This document shows positions 1 through 7,209 of a stretch of DNA of 64,000 bases, in pieces. Origin of the DNA: Clostridiaceae bacterium (GTDB lineage Bacteria; Bacillota; Clostridia; Oscillospirales; Acutalibacteraceae); contig JAUMVO010000002.1 in NCBI GenBank assembly GCA_030530095.1, positions 124,001 through 188,000 on the forward strand. The letters run 5' to 3'. Position 1 is the first letter of the stretch. Each line of letters opens with the position of its first letter. The position numbers and the translations under genes are program-made. The notes beneath the pieces were generated by a model that saw only the letters and a program-made list of their open reading frames with translations, did no database searches and had not been told where the DNA came from.

Positions 1-16
1 AGCGGTATATTTCTGT

Positions 17-22
17 TATAAT
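17..22 (+). promoter_or_regulatory. -10 box for the flavodoxin gene
   Basis: A perfect TATAAT lies 29 nt before the flavodoxin start codon. The matching -35 box would fall off the left edge of the window, so this is only half a promoter by sight. Confidence 0.45.
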
Positions 23-50
23 TGATTTATTACATAGCGGAGGTGCTGTT

Positions 51-521
51 ATGTCAAATAAACTTGTAGCGTATTTTTCGGCAAGCGGAGTTACAGCCGA
101 TAAGGCAAAAGCGCTTGCAGACGCGGCTTCGGCAACGCTTTATGAAATCAAACCCGAAAAGCCGTACACGGATGCAGAGCTTAACTGGCGCAATCCCCTT
201 TCACGCTGCAACCGTGAAAAGATTAAAGGAACAAAGCCCGAAATAATCAAAGGCGATATCGATATCGGCGCTTATGACGTTATTTTCATCGGCTTTCCTA
301 TCTGGTATTACCGCGAACCGCTCGTTATAGACAGTTTTCTTGACGCCTATGATTTCGGCGGCAAAACCGTTGTACTTTTCGCAACAAGCGGCGGCAGCGC
401 CTTCGGTAAGACTATCGAAAAGATAAGCGCAGAATACCCAAATGCAAAATTCGTCGAGGGCTTAGTGCTCAATGGAAATTACAGCCCGGAACAGTTAAAA
501 GAATTTGCGGAGAAATACTGA
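51..521 (+). CDS. Flavodoxin family protein
   Basis: This 156-residue protein has a flavodoxin-like fold by motif. The N-terminal beta strand runs into an FMN phosphate-binding loop (FSASGVT, residues 9-15). FPIWYY near residue 82 and FATSGGS near residue 111 match the two later flavin-contacting loops. Such proteins bind FMN and carry electrons or reduce quinones in the cytoplasm. GGAGGTG sits 6 nt before the ATG. A membrane-protein gene follows after 2 nt, so the two are probably co-transcribed. The physiological partner cannot be told from sequence. Confidence 0.85.
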   Translation: MSNKLVAYFSASGVTADKAKALADAASATLYEIKPEKPYTDAELNWRNPLSRCNREKIKGTKPEIIKGDIDIGAYDVIFIGFPIWYYREPLVIDSFLDAYDFGGKTVVLFATSGGSAFGKTIEKISAEYPNAKFVEGLVLNGNYSPEQLKEFAEKY

Positions 522-523
522 TA

Positions 524-1045
524 ATGGAAAACACCAAGAAGCTGAAAATAACCGCTGTTATCAGCGGCGTGCTGACCGCGGCAATCTGCGCGGTTATGAA
601 TTTCATATTTATACCCGCAATTGAAAAGGGCGCCGCAACGCGTTGCTTTGATATGACCTTCGGCTATAGCTTTACCGACGCACTTCGCTTCCTTTCAACA
701 ATTTCCGCGGAAGGCAAAGCAATTTATCTTAGCAGACAGCTACCGCTTGATTTCATTTATCCCATAGCTTACTGCGTATTCTTCTGCGTTCTGATTTATC
801 TGCTGATGGAGTCAAAAAGCCTGCTGTTTATATTCCCTGTTATGCTTGCGATTTTTGACTATATCGAAAACGTCTGCGTAGTTATAATGCTGAAAGCTGA
901 GGTGCCGTCAATTGTTTTCGTCAGCTTCGCTTCGTCGGCTACAATGATGAAATCAATGCTGATGTATGTATGCTTCTTACTGATAGCGGTGCTGATTATA
1001 CTCAGAATTGTTGCAAATACCAAGAAAAAGCGAAAAGCTGAATAA
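524..1045 (+). CDS. Small integral membrane protein of unknown function
   Basis: A 173-residue protein with about four predicted membrane segments (roughly residues 10-30, 75-95, 98-120 and 138-162) and a basic C-terminal tail (KKKRKAE). I do not recognise the family. It starts 2 nt after the flavodoxin stop and a strong terminator follows, so the pair forms a short transcript. A membrane redox role with the flavodoxin is possible but is inference from position only. Confidence 0.7.
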   Translation: MENTKKLKITAVISGVLTAAICAVMNFIFIPAIEKGAATRCFDMTFGYSFTDALRFLSTISAEGKAIYLSRQLPLDFIYPIAYCVFFCVLIYLLMESKSLLFIFPVMLAIFDYIENVCVVIMLKAEVPSIVFVSFASSATMMKSMLMYVCFLLIAVLIILRIVANTKKKRKAE

Positions 1046-1055
1046 TGAATGTAAT

Positions 1056-1086
1056 AATAAAGCTCCCTCATTGAGGGAGCTTTATT
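1056..1086 (+). terminator. Rho-independent terminator, bidirectional
   Basis: A 15-bp perfect stem (arms 1056-1070 and 1072-1086, core AGCTCCCTCA/TGAGGGAGCT) is A-rich at its left foot and U-rich at its right foot. It ends the flavodoxin transcript and can also serve the convergent SLH gene. Confidence 0.9.
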
Positions 1087-1098
1087 TATTGTTTTTGA

Positions 1099-2172
1099 TT
1101 AAAACAGATTGAACATATCAGCCTTATCCATACGCATAACTATCGTTGCGATTTCAGCACGTGATGCCGTTGCAGTGGGAGCAAGATTTCCGCTCTTGCC
1201 GGAGATTATAGAGTTCTGAACTGCCCATGCCATAGCATTCTTTGCGAATGAGCTTACGGTTGCCGCATCCGGAAACGATGCAAGAGTCGAATCGGCATTT
1301 GTAATCTCGGGCGAACCCATGTATCTGTAAAGAATGGTCGCAACCTGCTCTCTTGTAATCTTATCTCCGACACCGAACCTGCCGTTATCGTAACCTTTGA
1401 TGATATCGTGGTCAACCGCCCAGCAGACGGACGAAGCATAATACGAGCCATTCACAATGTCGGGCATAGTAGTCGAAAATTCATCATAAGCTGAAACGTA
1501 CGCGTCTGCAATTCTCGCAAGAATTACAACGAAGTCCTGACGCTGAAGCGCATCAGCAGGGCCAAACTTGCCGTTCTTGTAGCCGGTAATCCAGCCGCGC
1601 GAAGCGTTGTAAACAGCGGCTTCTTTATACCAGGCATCATCCGAAATATCGGGGAAACTGATCTGATCGTGCTCGGTAGCAGGTTCCATAGGAATATAAA
1701 CTCTTACTGCATTCCAAGGCTCATTATACCATACAACGGCATCGGTAACCTCTTCACCGTTAATGATTATACTGAAACCTTCAATTTCAGACAGAGGCTT
1801 GGTCTCCAAATTGCCTATTGCCTTTACACTGTCAATCCAGTCATATCCCGGTTTAAGTTCGCTGTAAAGCTCAACCGTGTACAATCTGTCAAGCTTGACC
1901 TGATCTTCGCCGTAACCTATACCGTGAGTAACACCGTTAGAAAGATATCCAAGAGCTCCGACGGGGTTTTTGCTGCCGTCAAACGTTATCTCAAAATTGT
2001 GGGCAATATTCTTTTCAACTTCTCCCTCAGTATGTTCCGCACTGAGGAATATTTTGCTGTAATCAACCGTAGCCTCAAAAACGTTTACCTCAACAACATC
2101 GGCATAGGCAATAAGTGAGAACGCCGAAAGCATTAACAAAACGGAAAGAATTAATGATATAGTTCTTTTCAT
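1099..2172 (-). CDS. SLH-domain surface protein (three SLH repeats)
   Basis: A secreted protein of 357 residues from the ATG at 2172. A signal peptide ends near AYA (residue 24). About 150 residues of unrecognised, probably beta-rich sequence follow, then three S-layer-homology repeats to the C-terminus, marked by FPDI, ITGYKNGKFGP, ITREQVATILYRY and TASRAEIATIVMRM. SLH repeats bind secondary wall polymer and hold proteins on the cell surface. A GTG lies 9 nt upstream, but GGGTGA fits the ATG better. The SLH part closely resembles that of the next gene, pointing to tandem duplication. The role of the N-terminal part is unknown. Confidence 0.85.
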   Translation of the reverse strand: MKRTISLILSVLLMLSAFSLIAYADVVEVNVFEATVDYSKIFLSAEHTEGEVEKNIAHNFEITFDGSKNPVGALGYLSNGVTHGIGYGEDQVKLDRLYTVELYSELKPGYDWIDSVKAIGNLETKPLSEIEGFSIIINGEEVTDAVVWYNEPWNAVRVYIPMEPATEHDQISFPDISDDAWYKEAAVYNASRGWITGYKNGKFGPADALQRQDFVVILARIADAYVSAYDEFSTTMPDIVNGSYYASSVCWAVDHDIIKGYDNGRFGVGDKITREQVATILYRYMGSPEITNADSTLASFPDAATVSSFAKNAMAWAVQNSIISGKSGNLAPTATASRAEIATIVMRMDKADMFNLF

Positions 2173-2193
2173 AAAAATCACCCTTTAACTTTC

Positions 2194-2214
2194 AAGGGCG
2201 GAATTAACCGCCCT
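2194..2214 (-). terminator. Stem-loop between the two SLH genes
   Basis: AGGGCGG/CCGCCCT arms (2195-2201 and 2208-2214) enclose a 6-nt loop just downstream of the second SLH gene. Its U-tract is weak, so it may attenuate rather than fully stop transcription into the 1099-2172 gene. Confidence 0.6.
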
Positions 2215-2255
2215 CGAAAATATAATATGGAAAAACCCAAAAGAAAACTTACGGA

Positions 2256-3665
2256 TTAAAACATACCCTTCTGGTCCATACGCATAATGATAGTTGCGAT
2301 TTCAGCGCGGGAAGCGGTTGCGGTAGGAGCAAGAGTTCCGTCCTTCTTACCGCTGATTATACCTTTATTTACTGCCCAAATCATAGCATTGTCAGCAAAT
2401 TCACTGATCCTTGCTCTGTCGGGGAAGCCGTTGATAATATTTGAGCTACCCGCTGCAGGACTGCCTAAATATCTGTAAAGAATAGTTGCGACCTGCTCTC
2501 TGGTAATCTTATCGCCTACACCGAACTTACCGTTGTTGTAACCCGTGATAATATGCTCAGAAACAGCCCAGGCAACTGAAGGACCGTAATAAGAATCCAT
2601 AGCAACGTCCGAAAGGCTGCAACTCTTATATAACGAAAGATTAGCACCCGCAATTCTCGCAAGAATTACAACGAAGTCCTGTCTCTGAAGCGGATCGGCG
2701 GGACCGAACTTGCCGTTCTTATAACCGGTGATGAATTCCTGCTTTGCACAGTACTGAACCGCATCGTAATACCAGTCGGTCTTCGCAACATCCGGGAAAA
2801 CGAAATCCTCTGAAAGCGCGGGAAAGACATAAATAACCATGTAATCCTGCGCATAATCGGTCATAAGCTCGGGATCGGCAAAATAGCCTGCCGCTTCTTT
2901 GTTGTTTACGGTAATGCTGCCGTCAAATATATAAGGGAAGGCATAATCTTCCTTTGCCCTGAGGAAAACGGTTACCGAATAAGTATGATTTTTGACAAAG
3001 GTATCGTTAGCAGTTAAGGTTTTGCTTTCATTAAGGTCATACCACTGAACGCCGTTCTTGGTGTTGTTATAATCATATGCTTCGGTAATTGAATAAGGCG
3101 CATTTGTATCAACACTTGCCGAAAATACCGGCTTGGCGCCGATTTCTGGAGCGGTAACGCCTGTAACGGCGATAGATTTGATAGTTTCAGCAAGAGGCGG
3201 GAATACAAGCCAAACACGATAGCCGTTTGACCAAGGGGATGAACTTGGAACAATATAGTCACCTTCTGCAGGTATACCGTTAATCGACATATTAATACTA
3301 CTGCTGTTTAACGGGAACATATTATTGCTGCCGATATTAGTAAGGAAGACCATAACGCTGTATGAATGACCAGCCTGGAAGGTGTCGTTCTTGCCCATTA
3401 CAGAATCGGCAGTAACATCATACCATTGAATTCCGCTATTCACATTGGTATAACCGTCCGAAATACCGTTGTAATCATCATAAATACGGAAAGTCTCGGC
3501 ATTGTTGGCATTTGCAGAATATGTCGGCTTTGCGCCTACGACAGGTGTAACAACACCCTGAATGCTGATATAATCAATAGCCTGATAAGAAACAGCATAT
3601 CCGGCAATGCTGAAAACGCTCATAATCATAAGCGCCGCAAGCATAATGCTTAAAACTTTTTTCAT
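2256..3665 (-). CDS. SLH-domain surface protein with duplicated N-terminal module
   Basis: A secreted protein of 469 residues from the ATG at 3665, chosen because GGAGGAAACAAACA precedes it; the frame stays open 22 codons further upstream without a ribosome site. A signal peptide (MKKVLSIMLAALMIMSVF) ends near GYA. Two related modules of about 120 residues follow, each starting with a GV-P-GAKP-(Y/F)SA pattern, and then three SLH repeats to the end. It is probably wall-attached. Its start region overlaps the 3' end of the upstream gene out of frame. The N-terminal modules match no family I can name. Confidence 0.85.
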   Translation of the reverse strand: MKKVLSIMLAALMIMSVFSIAGYAVSYQAIDYISIQGVVTPVVGAKPTYSANANNAETFRIYDDYNGISDGYTNVNSGIQWYDVTADSVMGKNDTFQAGHSYSVMVFLTNIGSNNMFPLNSSSINMSINGIPAEGDYIVPSSSPWSNGYRVWLVFPPLAETIKSIAVTGVTAPEIGAKPVFSASVDTNAPYSITEAYDYNNTKNGVQWYDLNESKTLTANDTFVKNHTYSVTVFLRAKEDYAFPYIFDGSITVNNKEAAGYFADPELMTDYAQDYMVIYVFPALSEDFVFPDVAKTDWYYDAVQYCAKQEFITGYKNGKFGPADPLQRQDFVVILARIAGANLSLYKSCSLSDVAMDSYYGPSVAWAVSEHIITGYNNGKFGVGDKITREQVATILYRYLGSPAAGSSNIINGFPDRARISEFADNAMIWAVNKGIISGKKDGTLAPTATASRAEIATIIMRMDQKGMF

Positions 3666-4971
3666 TGTTTGTTTCCTCCTTTTTTGAAATAAAAGAAAAA
3701 AGTACATAACAGTACACAAACTCGTCTTCATTTATGAAATAATCATAAAGAGCCAGTTCTTCCGGATCCTCAGGTTCAACAATCTGAGTTACTATGCTGA
3801 GTTCTTCCGCGTTTATTTCGCTGTTGAGTTCTGTGTAGTAAACATGCTCAAATCCCTCAACCTCGGTAATATTGTAAACCTCATAGTAGTATTCCTCAAG
3901 CTCCTCATCATAATTTTCTAAAATTCCGTAGAGGTTGCCGTCCGCGTCCGCGGCGAGAGTGTAATAACCCATAAGAATTGGATTTTCATTAATGAATTCC
4001 ACGGGTTCTCCGTCCTCAAGAACAAAAGCAAAGCCTAATTCTTCAAAGTCCTCCTCTAACAAAAACGCAAAGCCTGTTCCGTCAAATGCAGAGAAGTCGG
4101 GAAGATAAGTGTCATATTCTTCACAGTAAGCGTACTTCACGATTATATATATAGCCGTATCGTCATCCGAATCGGGCTCAGGCTCGGTGTTGTCATCATC
4201 GGGTTCAATATCAAGAAATCCGAAGTCAAGAACCGTGGCTGTGTAGATACCGTCGGGATCGTCGGCATAATTCACACGCATACCGTATGACTGAGGTTCG
4301 TCGAGCTCCTCAGGGTCTATCGGACTGAAGCCGAATATCTGAACATCCTGTTCATAGGGGTTAACCGTGCGTACTTCATGCGCTTCGCCGTTTTCAAATA
4401 CAATTGCCTTTCCCGCGTCGGAAACCGTTGTTTCAACCACGCCTACCGTAAATTCTTCGCCGTAAGCAATTACGTTCACGGTCTTACCGAAACTGATTGC
4501 CGACTCCGAATTCTCGGCCTCAACGAGTATTCCGTATGAAACATAACCGTCCTTATTGACCTCGAGCGTTCCGCTGCCTTCAAATCTTATGCTTCCGCCG
4601 TAGCCGTCGCCCCAGATTTTCATATTTGCTATTGAACAAACGCCCGTAATGTAAACGGTAAAGTCGTCGCCCATGCCGTTTGTTTCAAAAACAAGCTCGG
4701 GATACTCCAGATTATCGAGATAGAGAGTATTTGTTTCCGGTTCGTAGCGTACACCTTCGAGCTCGTTTAATTCAGCCTCCGGGTCCGTGTCAAAAATATA
4801 GTAATCAACACCCGAGTAGTTGCCTTCGGAATCAACCTCGTAAGCACTGATATACGCCGACACAAAATCTTCGGGATCGTACGGCTTCGGGCCGTCGTCC
4901 GCAAACGCAGAAACCGGCAAGAGTGCAAACACCATTACCAGTGAAAGAATAATTGCTAGGGCCTTTTTCAT
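3574..4971 (-). CDS. Acidic secreted protein, 3' end apparently disrupted
   Basis: A 465-residue protein with a clear signal peptide (MKKALAIILSLVMVFALLPV, cleavage near AFA) and a very acidic mature part rich in Asp, Glu and Tyr. AAGGAGTG precedes the ATG. I do not recognise a domain; the middle looks beta-rich. The last 30 or so residues run through the ribosome site and signal-peptide region of the next gene in a different frame, and they are Cys-, Lys- and Arg-rich, unlike the rest. That tail is probably not natural: a deletion or frameshift near 3720-3740 likely removed the original C-terminus, which may have carried SLH repeats like its neighbours. Function unknown. Confidence 0.7.
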   Translation of the reverse strand: MKKALAIILSLVMVFALLPVSAFADDGPKPYDPEDFVSAYISAYEVDSEGNYSGVDYYIFDTDPEAELNELEGVRYEPETNTLYLDNLEYPELVFETNGMGDDFTVYITGVCSIANMKIWGDGYGGSIRFEGSGTLEVNKDGYVSYGILVEAENSESAISFGKTVNVIAYGEEFTVGVVETTVSDAGKAIVFENGEAHEVRTVNPYEQDVQIFGFSPIDPEELDEPQSYGMRVNYADDPDGIYTATVLDFGFLDIEPDDDNTEPEPDSDDDTAIYIIVKYAYCEEYDTYLPDFSAFDGTGFAFLLEEDFEELGFAFVLEDGEPVEFINENPILMGYYTLAADADGNLYGILENYDEELEEYYYEVYNITEVEGFEHVYYTELNSEINAEELSIVTQIVEPEDPEELALYDYFINEDEFVYCYVLFSFISKKEETNNEKSFKHYACGAYDYERFQHCRICCFLSGY

Positions 4972-5012
4972 TTTTCCGACACTCCTTTTTGTTAGTATAA
5001 ACGTGTAAAACT

Positions 5013-5054
5013 GTTTACGGATTTATTATACAATAAAACAAAATCTCCGTAAAC
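5013..5054 (-). promoter_or_regulatory. Promoter flanked by inverted repeat (possible operator)
   Basis: Read leftward, TTTACG (5048-5053), a 17-nt spacer and TATAAT (5025-5030) form a plausible sigma-A promoter for the acidic secreted protein. A 9-bp inverted repeat, GTTTACGGA (5013-5021) and TCCGTAAAC (5046-5054), brackets the -10 box and contains the -35 box. That is a typical operator position, but no cognate regulator is identified. Confidence 0.5.
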
Positions 5055-5120
5055 AAAAAACTAACAAAATCATTAACAAATAATCAAACAGTTTTTTGTA
5101 ATTTTGTTCAATATACTGTG

Positions 5121-5720
5121 TCAGCTTTTGATAAACAAAGTTGCAGTAAGATAAACGGCAATAAGAAGCAGGGTGAAATTATAACCGCTTTTTATAAGTA
5201 CAAAAGCACCGATAAAATCAATTATTACAACAAAAACGAAAGAAACTGCTTTAAGAATTTTCTCAGCCTTCTGAGCTTCAAAGCGCATTTTAAGCGTGCA
5301 TTCCAGCGCACGTCCGCCGTCAAGTGAGAATACAGGCATCAGATTAAACGCGGCTATAAGAAAATTGACCGCAAAAGCGGTCATGAAAACAGGTTTGCCC
5401 GAAGACTTAAATGCGCAGTAAAAAATGCTCGAAAAAAGCACATTTACAAGCGGACCGGCAAGTGCCGTGAAAATCTCAGCGGAGTAATTGCAGGACATAT
5501 CGCTGCGTTTAACAATAGTCATACCGAAAAGCCCGAAGGCTATTTGCTTCGGGCGCTGTCCCGTAAAAATTATTGCCGTCAGATGTCCGAGCTCATGCAA
5601 TATTGAAAACAAAAGTGCCAGTCTTATTTCTTCCCTGAAATCAAAGCAGAGCAGTATTGCGAGTACCCAGAAAAATGAAAAGCCAAAAGAAATTTTCACA
5701 CCGCGAATTTCAAGCTCCAT
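5121..5720 (-). CDS. spoIVFB: SpoIVFB-like intramembrane metalloprotease (site-2 protease, M50)
   Basis: A 199-residue membrane protein from the ATG at 5720; a TTG lies three codons upstream. It has the zinc motif HELGH (42-46) and the third-ligand motif NLMP with LDGG (126-136), which define M50 site-2 proteases of the SpoIVFB group. In Bacillus this enzyme sits in the outer forespore membrane and cuts pro-sigma-K in the mother cell. Its gene overlaps the 3' end of the M23 gene by 11 nt, and bofA lies just beyond, so all three parts of the known complex are together. The assignment rests on motif plus context; sigK is not in the window. Confidence 0.85.
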   Translation of the reverse strand: MELEIRGVKISFGFSFFWVLAILLCFDFREEIRLALLFSILHELGHLTAIIFTGQRPKQIAFGLFGMTIVKRSDMSCNYSAEIFTALAGPLVNVLFSSIFYCAFKSSGKPVFMTAFAVNFLIAAFNLMPVFSLDGGRALECTLKMRFEAQKAEKILKAVSFVFVVIIDFIGAFVLIKSGYNFTLLLIAVYLTATLFIKS

Positions 5721-6489
5721 CGCAGTCAATTACCCATTCGGGATTGTAGTAAATCCCGTTTATGCGTATTTCAAAATGCAGATGCGGTCCGGTTGCCTGA
5801 CCGGTTGAGCCGACCTTCGCTATAACCTGCCCCGCCTCAACTTCGTCGCCCTCGCTTACGAGCAACTCGGAGCAGTGGCAGTAAACGGTTTTGATGTTAC
5901 CGTCGGAATTAAGAAAAATATAATTGCCGCGGGCAGGAGATTTATCGGCCTTTTCGACAACGCCGTCAAAAGCGGCGCAGATATCGGCGCCCTCGTCTGC
6001 TGCCAAGTCAAGTCCCGAATGAAAGCCGTATTCATTTGTTACGGGGTTGATTCGGTAACCGAAGCGCGAGGTTATGCGCTCCGAGACAACGGGTTTATGA
6101 ATGGGCATACTCAGATAAATCGGCGAAAATGAAGCGTTATCGCGCGGGGAAATCAGGTCCTCTCCCCCTGCCCCGTACGGACCGTCTGAGCTTGTCGTTT
6201 CTTCGGTTTCGCCGCCGTCCTGCGGCAAAAAGACAAAACCCATAACATCCTTCGCCTTTGAAAACATTTCAGACGCGGTATAGTCCTTGACGAAGAGATT
6301 TTTGTATAATTCTTTTAACCTGTCAGCCGAACCCGAACCGCTGCGTGAAATAAAAAAAACAATTAAGGCAAGAATTGTAAATACAACCAGTTGAGTGAGT
6401 ATTACCCTGCCCATAAAATAGGTTTTCACCGTCTCCTCTTCCTGATTGTAAGAACGTCCCGCAATTTCGTATTCTCTTGTGTTCTGCAT
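5710..6489 (-). CDS. spoIVFA: SpoIVFA-like membrane protein with M23 domain
   Basis: A 259-residue protein from the ATG at 6489, where AGGTGA is well placed; 24 further in-frame codons upstream lack a site. One membrane segment lies at residues 29-49, then a linker of about 80 residues, then an M23 (LytM) domain at about 135-250. All zinc and catalytic residues are visible: H157 and D161 (HSGLD), H205, and H236 and H238 (HLH). SpoIVFA scaffolds SpoIVFB and BofA during sporulation, and overlap with spoIVFB supports this identity. The intact active site means it could also be a working peptidase, and a SpoIIQ-like role cannot be excluded by sequence alone. Confidence 0.72.
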   Translation of the reverse strand: MQNTREYEIAGRSYNQEEETVKTYFMGRVILTQLVVFTILALIVFFISRSGSGSADRLKELYKNLFVKDYTASEMFSKAKDVMGFVFLPQDGGETEETTSSDGPYGAGGEDLISPRDNASFSPIYLSMPIHKPVVSERITSRFGYRINPVTNEYGFHSGLDLAADEGADICAAFDGVVEKADKSPARGNYIFLNSDGNIKTVYCHCSELLVSEGDEVEAGQVIAKVGSTGQATGPHLHFEIRINGIYYNPEWVIDCDGA

Positions 6490-6584
6490 AAAATCACCTA
6501 AGAATAATATGCAGAAAATATCGTTATAATTACACAGGAATACAAGCCGTACAATCCTCATATAATTCTTCGGAGGGATTGTCT

Positions 6585-6839
6585 ATGAAAGCTTTTGTTG
6601 TTATATCGCTTGCCGCGGCAGGCTTACTTGTTTTGATATCAATGCTTCGCTGCGGGCGTTTCTTTTCAGCGCTTGTACTCACCGCGCTTGAAGGAATCGC
6701 AGCGCTGTTTGCGATAGACTGGATTGGTTCGTTTATCGGTGTCAGTCTGCCCGTAAACGCTTACACTGCGGCGTTTTGCGCCATCGGCGGAATCCCGGCG
6801 GTAGTTTTTCTGCTAATTGCGGATATAATTTTAAGATAA
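6585..6839 (+). CDS. bofA: BofA-like pro-sigma-K processing inhibitor
   Basis: A small, very hydrophobic protein (84 residues) from the ATG at 6585, with GGAGGG 7 nt upstream; a TTG two codons earlier is too close to that site. It has about three membrane segments and ends in a glycine/proline-containing hydrophobic stretch (AIGGIPAVVFLL), as in BofA proteins. BofA holds SpoIVFB inactive until the forespore signal arrives. In Bacillus bofA follows recR; here it is divergent from spoIVFA instead, while recR lies 7 kb away. Similarity is short, so the call leans on context. Confidence 0.7.
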   Translation: MKAFVVISLAAAGLLVLISMLRCGRFFSALVLTALEGIAALFAIDWIGSFIGVSLPVNAYTAAFCAIGGIPAVVFLLIADIILR

Positions 6840-6850
6840 GCCTATACAAA

Positions 6851-6938
6851 GTTCAAGTTTGTCAACATTAGCTATGCAAATAAATAAAAGGATAGCAAAC
6901 GCTATCCTTTTATTTATGGTGGACATTAACGGACTTGA
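6851..6938. repeat. Direct repeat copy 1: tRNA-Val 3' end plus terminator hairpin
   Basis: This block is about 95% identical by eye to 7017-7105. It holds a T-arm-like stretch (GTTCAAG), then GTCAACATTAGCTATGCAAA, then a hairpin (GGATAGC 6890-6896 / GCTATCC 6901-6907) with an A-tract before it and a U-tract after it, then a copy of the last 22 or so nucleotides of tRNA-Val on the minus strand. The rest of the tRNA is missing here, so this is a pseudo-tRNA end. The hairpin may terminate bofA. Confidence 0.85.
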
Positions 6939-7012
6939 CAGCCTCGCTGCGCTCGACTGTCGTCGGGCAACAATTTTTTGTTCCTTTTGCTGACGCAAAA
7001 GATGAACAATTA
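6936..7012. other. Hairpin-rich spacer between the two repeats
   Basis: No gene is seen. It holds an imperfect hairpin with GACAG and CTGTC feet (6935-6960) around a GC-rich centre (CTCGCTGCGCTCG), and a longer one in which TTGTTC and GAACAA feet enclose TTTTGC-TGAC-GCAAAA (about 6978-7009). The origin is unknown. Confidence 0.5.
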
Positions 7013-7016
7013 CGCG

Positions 7017-7105
7017 GTTCAAGTCCGTCAACATTAGCTATGCAAATAAATAAAAGGATAGCAAATGCTATCCCTTTTGTTTATGGTGGACATTAACGGA
7101 CTTGA
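7017..7105. repeat. Direct repeat copy 2, overlapping the true tRNA-Val 3' end
   Basis: Second copy of the block at 6851-6938, differing at a few positions (one extra C and about four substitutions). Its hairpin (7056-7062 / 7067-7073) is the likely terminator of the leftward tRNA-Val. On the plus strand GGTTCAAGTCCGT (7016-7028) is the inverse of ACGGACTTGAACC (7096-7108), so the terminator is bracketed by opposed T-arm sequences. Confidence 0.85.
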
Positions 7106-7159
7106 ACCGCTGACCCTTCGCACGTCAAGCGAATGCTCTGCCAACTGAGCTAAATGTCC
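7084..7159 (-). tRNA. tRNA-Val (anticodon GAC)
   Basis: A 76-nt cloverleaf on the minus strand: acceptor stem GGACATT pairs with AATGTCC, discriminator A, and an encoded CCA. The D-arm has AGCTCAGTTGGCAGAGC. The anticodon arm is TTCGC-TTGACGT-GCGAA, giving anticodon GAC (valine). The T-arm contains GGTTCAAGTCC. Confidence 0.95.
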
Positions 7160-7209
7160 TTTGATGTGAGTATTATATACAACTTTATGCTGAAAATCAA
7201 GACCTATTT

